Assembly (NCBI RefSeq): GCF_963678975.1
Contig: NC_089281.1
Span: forward strand, 6,969,277 to 7,033,276
Reading direction: 5' to 3'
DNA length: 64,000 bases
Source: Dysidea avara
Lineage: Eukaryota; Porifera; Demospongiae; Dictyoceratida; Dysideidae
In this document: in pieces, positions 54,825 to 64,000 of the stretch
Position numbering within the stretch: the stretch's first letter is position 1
How the letters are laid out: every line of letters starts with the position of its first letter
Made by a program: the position numbers and the translations under genes
The notes under the pieces: generated by a model
Told to the model about the DNA's origin: nothing
The model's database searches: none
What the model saw: only the letters and a program-made list of their open reading frames with translations

Positions 54825-57017
54825 CTAGTATATTGTAATCCTATTGTTATTGTGGTCAGTGATGTAGACACTTCCATTAGGAGCAATAGCTATGCCACGA
54901 GGCTGGTCAAATTGATTGTTAACAGTTCCTTTGGAGCCAAAGGAGTGGATGTGATTGTAGTTTTTGTTGAAGATTGACACTCGATGATTATTACGCTCTG
55001 TCACAAGGATAAACCCATTAGGATCAACAGTGATAGATGATGGAAAGTTCAACTGACCCTCATCACTACCCCTGGTGCCAAACTTGTAGATGAAGGTACC
55101 ATCAAGTTGAAATGACTGGATACAGTCAGCCTCACTATCAACCACTAATAAAGTGTTGTCAGGAGTAACAACAACATCCCATGGGAACCGGAACTGACCA
55201 GGTCCATTACCTCGTGACCCAAATGAGAAGCAGTAGGTACCATCTGTTTGATATACTGAAATACGATTATTGCCACGATCAGCAATGTATACCTTATCGT
55301 GATGGACTGTGATGCCAACAGGTTTTTTCAGTTTATTGTCATTTGATCCCTTCCTTCCAAACTGGAGAATATACTGACCAGAAACGTCAAATTTTTGCAC
55401 CCTGTTGTTGCTACATTCTACCACATACAAGAAATTATCATCATCAAATGATACTCCAAGTGGTTTATTAAACTGGCCAGCACCATCACCATGGCTGCCA
55501 AATTTCCTCACTAGTTGATCTTGTTCATTAAATATGTAAACGCAGTGATTGGTAGTGTCAGATACTGCCCAGTGATGGTGACTGCTGAAAGCCACTCCCC
55601 AAGGTTCACCCATCTTACCATTATCATTGATGACTTTGTTGGACCTGCTCAATTTGGAGTAGTCTCTAGAAGTAATGAAGGAAAGGGGACTCCCTTTAAT
55701 GTTCTCTTCTCCAATAGTCACAGATAGTTGATGAGGGCCTACCAGTTCAGTGTTGAAGGATCCTGCGTATCTTCCATTATTGTTGTCCTTCACTGTCACT
55801 GATTGGATGTTGCCCCTCCCACTATCCAACTGTACCTTGATTAGGCCTCCTCCAGCAGTGAGAGGAGTTTCCCTGACATCTTTTGTGGTAATAGCAAATT
55901 GAACCCTTTGACCAGCAAACATTGTTGGTGGAATATCAGCAATTTCATATTGGGAAGGGTGTGGGTTAACAATTTGGCCCAACCGTGGAAATGGGTGATT
56001 GTGTGAAGGAGTAAAACAAAATGCATATGATTCTACAGGATCAGTTTGAAGTTTATTGTAAGTGCCAGTCACTTCATGGACACGATGTACTAACTGTTTC
56101 TCTCCAGACAACATTTCATCATCACAGCTCTCCTCCACTTCACTAGCCAACTCATTCACACTCATCACATGAGCCTGGACACTCTCTACCTCTTCTAGTT
56201 GTGATGTCAGCAGCTTTACTTTCTCACTAACTTTGTTGTGGAGTTCTTGTTTCAGTTGTTGACGTTGCTGCTCTACCTTATGTATCACACTGTCAAAAAA
56301 TTGATCCATTTCTTTGTCAGCAATTTTCTGTTGTTGTAACACTCTTTCCTTTCTTTCAGTGATGTTGTCATGAGCCTGTGACAATTTAGTGGTCATGGCA
56401 TTCAGTGGGGCAGTGGTCTTCTTAAGTTGCTCTCTGTGTTTGGAAGCTATTTTCTTGATAGCACCATGTGAGTGTTTAGCATGTTCATTTATGGTACAGT
56501 AGACACACACCAACCTCTCACAAGTGTCACAGTAAAATTTCAACTCAAGGTCATGATCTGGACAATTGGGAGGTGTCTTCTGAGGTTGGGCAGCTTTAGG
56601 TTGACTAGGCTCCTCTAGATAGACAATGACATGTTGGTGTGTGTCCCTGCTGCGCTTGTGGAAGGTCTGACATGTCTGGCACATGAACAAGGAACAAGTA
56701 ACACAGAATGAGGTAACTGGGTCTTTCTCTACACAAACTTCACAGTTCACTTTGCCTCTGTCTTGTCGCCTTAGGAAGAAGTCATCAATTAGATGAGTGA
56801 GTGTAAAATTGGTAGGGAAATCTTTCACTCCTTTGGCTGGGATATCTGTTATCTTTCTACATTCTGGACATGTGATCTTTCTATCTTTCTCTAACTTTAT
56901 GAGGCATTCTTGACAGTAAGAGTGCTGACATGGCAACACTTTGGGGCTTTTGTATAGTTGTAAGCACACAGGACATGTGGCATGATCTGTGACTCTTTTC
57001 AGTTCTATGGCAGCCAT
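54825..57017 (-). CDS. TRIM-NHL protein, unit 4 (730 aa)
   Basis: This is an intact intronless frame starting MAAIELKRVTDHATCPVCL. RING Cys15, 18, 30, His32, Cys35, 38, 50, 53; B-box 1 Cys92, 95, 105, 108, 113, 116 with His120 to 129; B-box 2 from Cys152/His155 to His184; coiled coil about 190-320; filamin-type domain about 375-460 (DSGRGNIQSVTVKDNNNGRY); six NHL repeats about 470-730, ending RITIY. All expected zinc ligands are present. Likely a cytoplasmic E3 ubiquitin ligase with an RNA- or protein-binding propeller, as known for TRIM2/3/32/71 relatives; orthology to any one of these cannot be settled. It shares its linker type with the copy at 34193. Confidence 0.95.
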   Translation of the reverse strand: MAAIELKRVTDHATCPVCLQLYKSPKVLPCQHSYCQECLIKLEKDRKITCPECRKITDIPAKGVKDFPTNFTLTHLIDDFFLRRQDRGKVNCEVCVEKDPVTSFCVTCSLFMCQTCQTFHKRSRDTHQHVIVYLEEPSQPKAAQPQKTPPNCPDHDLELKFYCDTCERLVCVYCTINEHAKHSHGAIKKIASKHREQLKKTTAPLNAMTTKLSQAHDNITERKERVLQQQKIADKEMDQFFDSVIHKVEQQRQQLKQELHNKVSEKVKLLTSQLEEVESVQAHVMSVNELASEVEESCDDEMLSGEKQLVHRVHEVTGTYNKLQTDPVESYAFCFTPSHNHPFPRLGQIVNPHPSQYEIADIPPTMFAGQRVQFAITTKDVRETPLTAGGGLIKVQLDSGRGNIQSVTVKDNNNGRYAGSFNTELVGPHQLSVTIGEENIKGSPLSFITSRDYSKLSRSNKVINDNGKMGEPWGVAFSSHHHWAVSDTTNHCVYIFNEQDQLVRKFGSHGDGAGQFNKPLGVSFDDDNFLYVVECSNNRVQKFDVSGQYILQFGRKGSNDNKLKKPVGITVHHDKVYIADRGNNRISVYQTDGTYCFSFGSRGNGPGQFRFPWDVVVTPDNTLLVVDSEADCIQSFQLDGTFIYKFGTRGSDEGQLNFPSSITVDPNGFILVTERNNHRVSIFNKNYNHIHSFGSKGTVNNQFDQPRGIAIAPNGSVYITDHNNNRITIY

Positions 57018-57450
57018 TGTATATTGGGTGTGTAGTATTTATGTCAACCTGTAAAATATATTGCATTATTTACTATAGACTCAGCTATACTAAACTGGTA
57101 GATTATACCTATTCAAACTAATTTCACCACTACAGTGGGATCTGTGTAATATCTTGGGATCAACCTGATTGTCAAGGTGTCTTGACTATCCAGCTACATG
57201 TTATGGGAGTCCATTATGAAATGCAGGTGTACAGACAATGAAACTATACTAAAAGTGTGCTACTGCACTTAAAATACACTTATTATAGTACATCTTGTGT
57301 ACTTTGAAATAGTGACATTCTGCATTAAAATACTAGCTGTGAGATACGAGTACAAGGACATTGCAGAGAAATCTCACTGTTGTGCTCTATTTAGCTTAAT
57401 TGTGAATCCATTCTAGAGCATAGAATGTCACTTTTTTTCACTATGAATTG
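57018..57450. promoter_or_regulatory. TRIM unit 4 upstream flank
   Basis: This is conserved with 7714-8140 (for example ATGAAATGCAGGTGTACAGA and AAATCTCACTGTTGTGCTC) and in part with 15149-15350. It contains the same TTTTACAG/GTTGAC junction 5' of the ATG. Any promoter or UTR intron here is inferred from that conservation. Confidence 0.4.
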
Positions 57451-58519
57451 TTTGGAATAGTTCAACACGTCACATGCATCTGACATCATTACTATTGGAA
57501 TAGCAAAAAGACTTCAAGGCAATTGTCTTTCTGTATAAAATTGTATTGTTAGTTACCAAATTTAAGGAGAATTCAGTTCCATAGAACATGCTACATGATG
57601 TAGAGAATTAGCTGGTAGAGCATGAAGCGAATCACTGGCCAATTGTTGTGGAGGTAGTATGTGGTTGAAAATGAATAATTGTTTTATACCGAAGCAACAA
57701 CCTAGAAGAAGAGATCACCATGTATTCCCACCAATGGGTGTGCCTTTTAATGCCAACCACAGCAGTACATGGATATTTTATCAACTGTAAAGTAACTGTG
57801 TCTGAAAATCTTGTATACAGAAGTACAGCAATGGCAATTTTTTCACTCAAACAAAACATGCAAGAAATTAAAAAAAAAACAAAAAAACTTGCAGATGCCA
57901 GGCTGGTGGGGATAAATGAGCAACAAGTTCCAGGTTGATTGGTACGAGTGTTAGAGAGTTAGCTCGATCATGGATAGACAGACAGACAGACAGCTTTAGG
58001 CCAGATTACCATTTTTTCACCAGCCACTCCCTCAATTTTGATGTGGGCATGCAATCATGTTTTCTATTAAAGAAAGTATCCATATCTGAGAATCTTTAAA
58101 GTTATCCATGCCAAATCACAACAACAACAGGCTATGTGTCACTATAATGATTATCAGAGGCCTTCTAAAAGCCTAAGCTTATACTTTACTGCCTCTCTAG
58201 AGCAGAAAGAAATGTTTTCTTAGCTCTAAATGATGGTTAGTATGTCTCAACGTTGACACGCTTGTGCACATGACTAATTATGTCCTACACGCTCGACCAT
58301 ATTATGAGCCAAGTGAGCACACTCCCAGGGATTCTTTCTAACATATCTCCTATTTTTACACATGCCCTTAATAATCTGTTGACAACAATAGGGTAGTATA
58401 GTACATATTATTAACTGTACTTAAATGCCTAGTTGTAATAGATGTACAAGTAGACATGTCATAATATTTATGACAACTATAAATGTGTGCACAATAATTT
58501 ATTTTAACTCTGTTATAAA
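57451..58519. other. Unassigned DNA
   Basis: No gene was recognised. A short (GACA)n run lies near 57974. AT-rich sequence precedes the second gypsy relic. Confidence 0.35.
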
Positions 58520-61105
58520 ATAAACAATGTGAACCCTCTGTGCATCCGACGTGGCATCAGAAGCTAATGGTGATGCAGCAACAGCTATGGCAATGTTTCA
58601 GTGGTCCCCACCAGAGACATTCACTTTCCAAATCCAGACGAATGGCCAAGATGGATCCGTCTTTTCAAGAGGTTTCTTCAAGCATCAGGCCTTGCTAGCA
58701 AGGTGACAAGATCCAAGTCAGTGCTTTAGTTTATGCAGTGAGCAATAAAGCAGATGACATCCTACATTCCTTTTATTTATCAGAGGATAATGCCAAGAAG
58801 TACATCAGAAAGTTAGAAGTTTAAGAAAAGGAATGTTATCCATGAAAGAGCCAAGTTCAATCAAAGAATACAGTAGCTCAGTGAACCAGTTGACAGTTTT
58901 ATTACTGATTTACATACTTTAGTTAAATTTTGCGACTATGGAGCTCTCCACGACCAACTTATTCGTGATAGAATGGTATTCAAGATTGAAAGCTATCTGA
59001 AAGATTAACTTTGCATCACTAGCATTGAAGCTGTCAAACTTCAGCAGCATACCCAACACAGCCAATCAGATGCTGCTAATTCAATTGCAACTGCAACCAT
59101 TAGCAGAGGAGGCACTGCACCCAAAAATGAACAATTTAGCCACAACAAAAGACTCCAACAAGTCATGCAGCAGATGTGGTAAATATCCTCTGCATTCCAA
59201 AGAACCAGTGTCCTGCAAAAGAAGCCACATGCAAGAGATGCCACAAAAAAGGGATGCACCCAAAAAGGTCATTTTCAAACAGTCTGCAGTATTACATACA
59301 AAAGAATGTTTGAAGTTGAAATGGAGGATGAAAAAGATACTTTCCGGGGAGCAATCAGTGACACTGATCAGTCAGAGTCATGGCCTATTCAATTCTCACT
59401 CAGCAATAGCCTCTTGAGTTTATAACTACTGAATGGTGATCAGGTATGGTTGTTGTGCCCAACCAAATAAGAAAGACTGTACACATTTGGTGCAGATTTA
59501 ACAAAGCATAATAAAGGTTTCTCAGGTGCGGATCCAGACTTTTTAAAAGGGGGTTCCACTCTGGAATTGCTACTTCAGCCTAGCTGTAAGTCGAAGAAAA
59601 AAAAATGTCATCACCTGCTGACAATAGCTGCCCTCACCATAGATGCCCTCACCAACTATATTTCCTTACTTATAACTCCACACATAGCCTGCTACACTGC
59701 TTCTCTTAAGCTCTTAAGAATACTGTGACTGCTCTATTAGAGTATCTTGAGTAAGAGAGGTTCTTTCAAAAGAGGGGTTCCATGGAACCCTTTGAACCCC
59801 CCCTGGGTCCGCCCCTGTGTCTGTCGTGAATGCCACATATTACCTTCTGCACAGGCTCAACTGCATGATGCAAAACTACTTTCCAAGCTTGACACCAACT
59901 CAGAATTTTAGCAAGTAAAACTAGACAAGAGTTCATCACTACTGACCACATTCATTATGTCCTTCGCTTTAACTGCTTAACATTTGGAATCACCTCAGTT
60001 CTTAAGTATTTTCAGATGAAAATACTCTCAGGCGAAGAAGGGGTTGTGTGCCTTATGGATGAAATACTAATTTATGGCAAGAATAATGAAGAACAAACAG
60101 AGACTTGAGAAAGTGTTGAATAAACTCAGAGAAGCCAATGTCACCTTGAATGTTGAAAAATGCCAATTCTCAGTCATCAATAAATTCTTAGGCCAGATAG
60201 TGAAAAAGATGACAATAACCACATCCCACAAAAGCACAAGCAGTCAGAGAGATGCCAGCTCCCACAGACATTTCAGGAGTTAGACGTTTCATGGTTATGG
60301 TGAACCAACTTGGAAAAGTTTTGTCCACAGCCGATAAACAAGATTCATGAGCTACTAATGACTGGTATTGGGGAGAACAACAGCAATGATCATTTTAGTT
60401 AATCAAACAAGACAAAGCTCAGCTCCTCTACTTGCCCTATAAAGTCTTCAACTTGCAATTGCTACAACAGTTTCAGCAGACACTTCTTCATATGGACTTG
60501 GGCCAGAAACAACAAGTGTTGACCAGTTGCTTACATTTCCAGAGCTTTAGCCCTATAATTGCATTAACAGTAAGCTTGGCATGTAAGAGATTGAGAAACT
60601 ATCTCACTGGAATGTACTTCCACATTGAGACTGATCACAAACTACTGGTCTCCTTGTTCAGCCACAAGAATGTAGATGAGTTACCCTTTCGGGTACAAAT
60701 ATTTCGAAAGAAACTGATACATTTTGACTATAGCATTTCTCATGTCGCTGGTAAATTGCTCACCATAGTAGACACGCTGACACAATTAAGCCTATTAATC
60801 CCCAATAATAACAAAATAGTATATTTCCATTATACTGATCTCTACGTAAACATGATCATGAACCATTTACCTGCTTCCAATCAAAGTAAAACAGGCTCAA
60901 GAAAGCGATGATACTTGTAAAGCTGTGATGTACTACTGCAGAGTATTCTGCAGTGTCTAGTGAGTTATCAATATAACGGTTTGTTGTTAAAAGGTCATCA
61001 ACTAGTTATACCACCTTCCTTACAGCCTAACATACTTGACAGTATTTGTGCAGGTCATTAAGGCAGTACAAAGTGTAGACAAAGAACTAGAACATGATAC
61101 TCTGG
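58520..61105 (+). mobile_element. Ty3/gypsy retrotransposon relic 2 (gag to integrase N-terminus)
   Basis: Broken frames show gag (NPDEWPRWIRLFKRFLQASG near 58640), a zinc-knuckle region (KRCHKKG...GHFQTVC near 59230-59285) and RT fragments (LTTFIMSFALTA near 59935, LREANVTLNVEKCQFS near 60130, NKFLGQIV near 60180). RNase H (MYFHIETDHKLLVSLFSHKN at 60614) and the integrase zinc-finger lead-in (GLLLKGHQLVIPPSLQPNIL near 60980) follow. Homology ends near 61105. Many stops; no LTR seen. A MITE interrupts it at 59523-59817. Confidence 0.85.
59523..59817. mobile_element. MITE with GGCGGATCCAG-type ends, copy 3
   Basis: The ends CAGGTGCGGATCCAG and CTGGGTCCGCCCCTG are flanked by TTTCT and TGTCT (one mismatch). 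It splits the gypsy RT frame between HNKGF and VCRECHILPS. It carries the internal ACTGCTCTATTAGAGTATCT motif. Confidence 0.8.
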
Positions 61106-62249
61106 ATTTTGCATGCATAAGCATAGCCAAGGGTGGGCATTAAGTTATGTAAACACATAAACAATTCTGTGGCAGTCTATAGTATCGCACCAAATTGTTG
61201 GGTCAGACTACAAACAAGTACAACTCCTATTGATAGACATCACGTGATGTATTCCTTTCACACCTCCAGTAGACACATGTGACACACCATTTAAATTTAT
61301 ATGCATATTTAAAATAGAGTCAAAGCTCTAATTGAAGTATTGACAGTTCAAGTACAGATATTAAACACCTGAGTCAGTTGGATTCTACCACTAAGATATT
61401 TCATTCTATGACGCTTTATTTGTCAAGCATATTATAGTCAGAAAGTGCTGTACACCCAAGGCATGCTGTACACCGCCGATGAAATCAAGTGGAAAAGAAG
61501 CAAATGCTTGTCTAGAATGATGATACACTTGATGATCTATGCCATGGAACAGGGAATGGAGAGAAGGTCAGGTCATTTTGAAGTGTCACATGTACCACAC
61601 ACTGTTTATGCAGTTATTATGCAAAGTGTACATTTGTTAGACCAAACTGAATTCGTTACAAGCACTGAAGCAGCCTGTTGCATAAGGTGCATGCCATGTT
61701 TGCCAGGTTCATACATTAGTGCCCATGACCTTCATTTAGGGTGCAATGTTTATTTGAGTAGACATTGTATATCACAGGTCTCTCCTACCAGTTGATTGTA
61801 GCTTGTAATTCAGATATGATGAATTGTTTATATACTTTGTTCTTGTCCCAGACTCATTTTGATGCCATGTGATGTTCAACTACGATGATCGCTGCCAATG
61901 GATACTACTGTCCATAGCTACCTGTGAAGAAGACCAGAGCTAAAAGTTATAGAATAGTATATAGTTAGGTGTATCAATTTGCATGCCATGCTAGCAGCAT
62001 TTATAGTACAGCTAGCTATAGACCTTGTGTGCATACACTTTTATAATTTTTTTATATTGCCTCATGTGAATGTGAGTGTATTTCTATATGTGTATAAAGT
62101 TGATACTAGCTATGCCCAACCATCAGAAATGGGCTGGCTACACCCCTGTTTGCATGAAGACGCAGTGTAAAGGTTTTCAGTGGACAAATGTTGAAATGAT
62201 ACTTGTTTAAAGAAAACAAAAAAAAAAACTTTTTTGTAAAATAAAATTA
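61106..62249. other. Unassigned DNA
   Basis: A 116-codon plus-strand frame (61445-61795) has no recognised motif and no splice support. Nothing else was recognised. Confidence 0.3.
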
Positions 62250-62880
62250 TTATGACTGGTGAACCCACGCATACCACATCAAAAAAGAATGGTGTTGTGT
62301 GCCCCAGCTATCATTTATCATCTGTAAAGTGAAGTATCCATTATGTTTCGTTGTCAGCTATGTTCAACCCGTTACACAGCATTACAAATCAAGAACTGTT
62401 CGAAAAACACCTCTGCAATCAAAGTAGCCACTATGAAAAATACTATTACAAATGGAAGCTATCTCACACTACCGCCAAGTTGACACCTTTTGCTGTCAGC
62501 AAAGATGAATGGGACACAAAGGAGGACACTGGTAAGTCCATGAAGAATGCATTGTACGTAGTGACTACGTACTGTGGTATGCCAAAAGGCACGTGTCCAG
62601 CTGAAGCAACATCGCACAGTGAAAAAATCAAGCCCATAGCCTTAGCCATGCTTGTCTGAAGGCATCAGTCAGTCAATCACTAAAAAATTCCATTTAATAA
62701 TTAAAAAAAATTCCATAGCAACTTGTTGAAAGCATTTTGGGTTGATCTGAAGTATTGTTTGGGCTTAGTTTTACCTAACATACTGCCTCATCGTAATCAC
62801 GGAAAAGTGAGGCTGGTTTTGGGTGATGTTTTTCATGTGCCACACCCAAACCTTGTGGTCCCTACTATACAGTACTATCA
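62250..62880 (+). repeat. Dispersed repeat with MSAMFNPLHSITNQELF frame, copy 2
   Basis: This is the counterpart of 39500-40230. The frame starts at 62351 and shares VSKDEWD, MPKG, SEKIK and LALA with the first copy, but the middle is shifted. The tail GGTCCCTACTATACAG is shared. Confidence 0.6.
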
Positions 62881-64000
62881 TATGTAACACTTTCACACCT
62901 CAGATCAAAGGAACCACCTGGACTACATTTCGTATGTAGCTGGGCTACATCTGGGCAGCGATTATATAAATGTTAAGGCTGAAATCAATTGTGGGTATTG
63001 ATTAATACTCATGTGATTAGTATGCACGACTCCATGAAAACCACTCAGACAGAGTGTGTTTTGTTATCTTCACTATTCTACAAGTTGAAAAACTTTGGGA
63101 TAAGGTGAGAACTAGTGCTATAGCTTATTCACCAATCGTTTCTGCACATTTCTGAATACAGACCACGCACCCATCAAGAAGTTACCACTCTGCACGAAGT
63201 AATTACTCTACAAGCAAGCTTACCTATCTAGGCCATTTAGTAAACTCCATAATTGTTCCATAAACGATTAAATAACACTGATTAAAACATTAAACTCACG
63301 TAACCAAATTCTCTGTGATATCTCTAGGATTTGTCCGTTCATTGTAACCAAACATAACCAGAATGTACTAGCTGCTGACTCATAATCAAAATTTTTAAGC
63401 ATGTATATAACACTTGTGTTCGCTTGGATGATTGATCACCCTGTGCAGGCTATCAGCCTGATACGGATGGGAAGTGTTATATATTAGCTGTAACAAGGGG
63501 CATTTGGGCTTTAGCCTGATATGTATGCACTCAATACCCAAGTTACAACTATATGTGTTATACCACTACTGTACCCTAATGTACATATTGGCTTAGTATC
63601 ATTATACATGTGTATAATTCTTATCTGCAAAATAGAATGATTTGGTAGAGAAGGCCAAGGAGGGATTTCTAAAAAGTAAATTTTAATAAGGAAACTAATA
63701 CATCACCAATACAATAGCTAATGCAATAATCTTGGGACATGTCACAGTCAAGCAGTTCTGAAGAAAGTGTAACAGCCAATGTGCCTAACAAAAGTGTTGA
63801 AAAATGCAATTAAACATGAAGCCCAGTAGTTCATTCCAGTAGTCCAGTGATCTAGTTCAGTATTTTGTACCTTCCCCTAGAACATCAGTGTGGTAGTCAG
63901 GCATTAACCAGAAGCTTGAAGAGTATGTAACAAATTACCCAACATGTGCCTAGCGCCAGCAGAATCTCTACTTGTTACAAAGCTACCTCAGTATCCTTGG
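62881..64000. other. Unassigned DNA at window end
   Basis: No gene, repeat family or RNA was recognised. CTGATATGTATGCAC-like and CAGCCTGATACGGATG runs near 63450-63530 are weakly similar to each other. Confidence 0.3.

Noticed and set aside
61445-61795. 116-codon plus-strand frame as a gene
   Set aside because: It is cysteine- and methionine-rich but matches no family I recognise, and there is no second copy or splice evidence.

Overview
The window looks like nuclear DNA of an early-branching animal, most likely a sponge. That placement is an inference from three things: an AT-rich genome with short GT-AG introns, intronless TRIM-NHL genes in an expanded family, and a background crowded with small inverted-repeat transposons and worn retroelements. 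No species can be named from the sequence. There are no operons, rRNA genes or CRISPR arrays.

The backbone is a decaying tandem array. Its unit is a spliced gene for the AP-5 adaptor complex mu subunit (AP5M1) on the plus strand, followed tail to tail by an intronless RING/B-box/coiled-coil/filamin/NHL gene (TRIM-NHL) on the minus strand. Unit 1 (about 0.4-7.7 kb) has the only complete AP5M1 (14 exons, 496 codons, exon 1 at 416-489) and a TRIM pseudogene. Unit 2 (8.2-15.1 kb) has a broken AP5M1 and an open TRIM of 726 codons. A third part holds a shattered, internally inverted TRIM pseudogene (24.3-27.1 kb). It is followed by a 5' AP5M1 fragment (31.1-32.2 kb) and an open TRIM of 728 codons (34.2-36.4 kb). 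The last unit holds AP5M1 exon relics (52.8-54.6 kb) and an open TRIM of 730 codons (54.8-57.0 kb). The survivors are therefore one adaptor gene and three TRIM genes, and the intact adaptor gene sits beside a dead TRIM.

Between units lies transposon-rich DNA. A second segmental duplication links about 17.1-22.8 kb with 46.97-51.7 kb. Recognisable elements are three hAT-like MITEs with terminal CAGTGTTGGG-type ends (two with perfect 8-bp target duplications), a GGCGGATCCAG-ended MITE family with 5-bp duplications, and several other inverted-repeat elements. Retroelements include two Ty3/gypsy relics (45.5-46.96 and 58.5-61.1 kb), a CR1/L2-like LINE tail (18.9-19.57 kb), a LINE C-terminus with an R2-like endonuclease signature (48.36-49.94 kb), and a pair of tRNA-like repeats near 42 kb. 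Paralogous copies give empty sites for several insertions.

The TRIM-NHL proteins are probable cytoplasmic RING E3 ligases with a six-bladed NHL propeller. AP5M1 would serve the late endosomal AP-5 complex. Nothing in the sequence shows that the two genes work together. They appear to have been co-duplicated by linkage.
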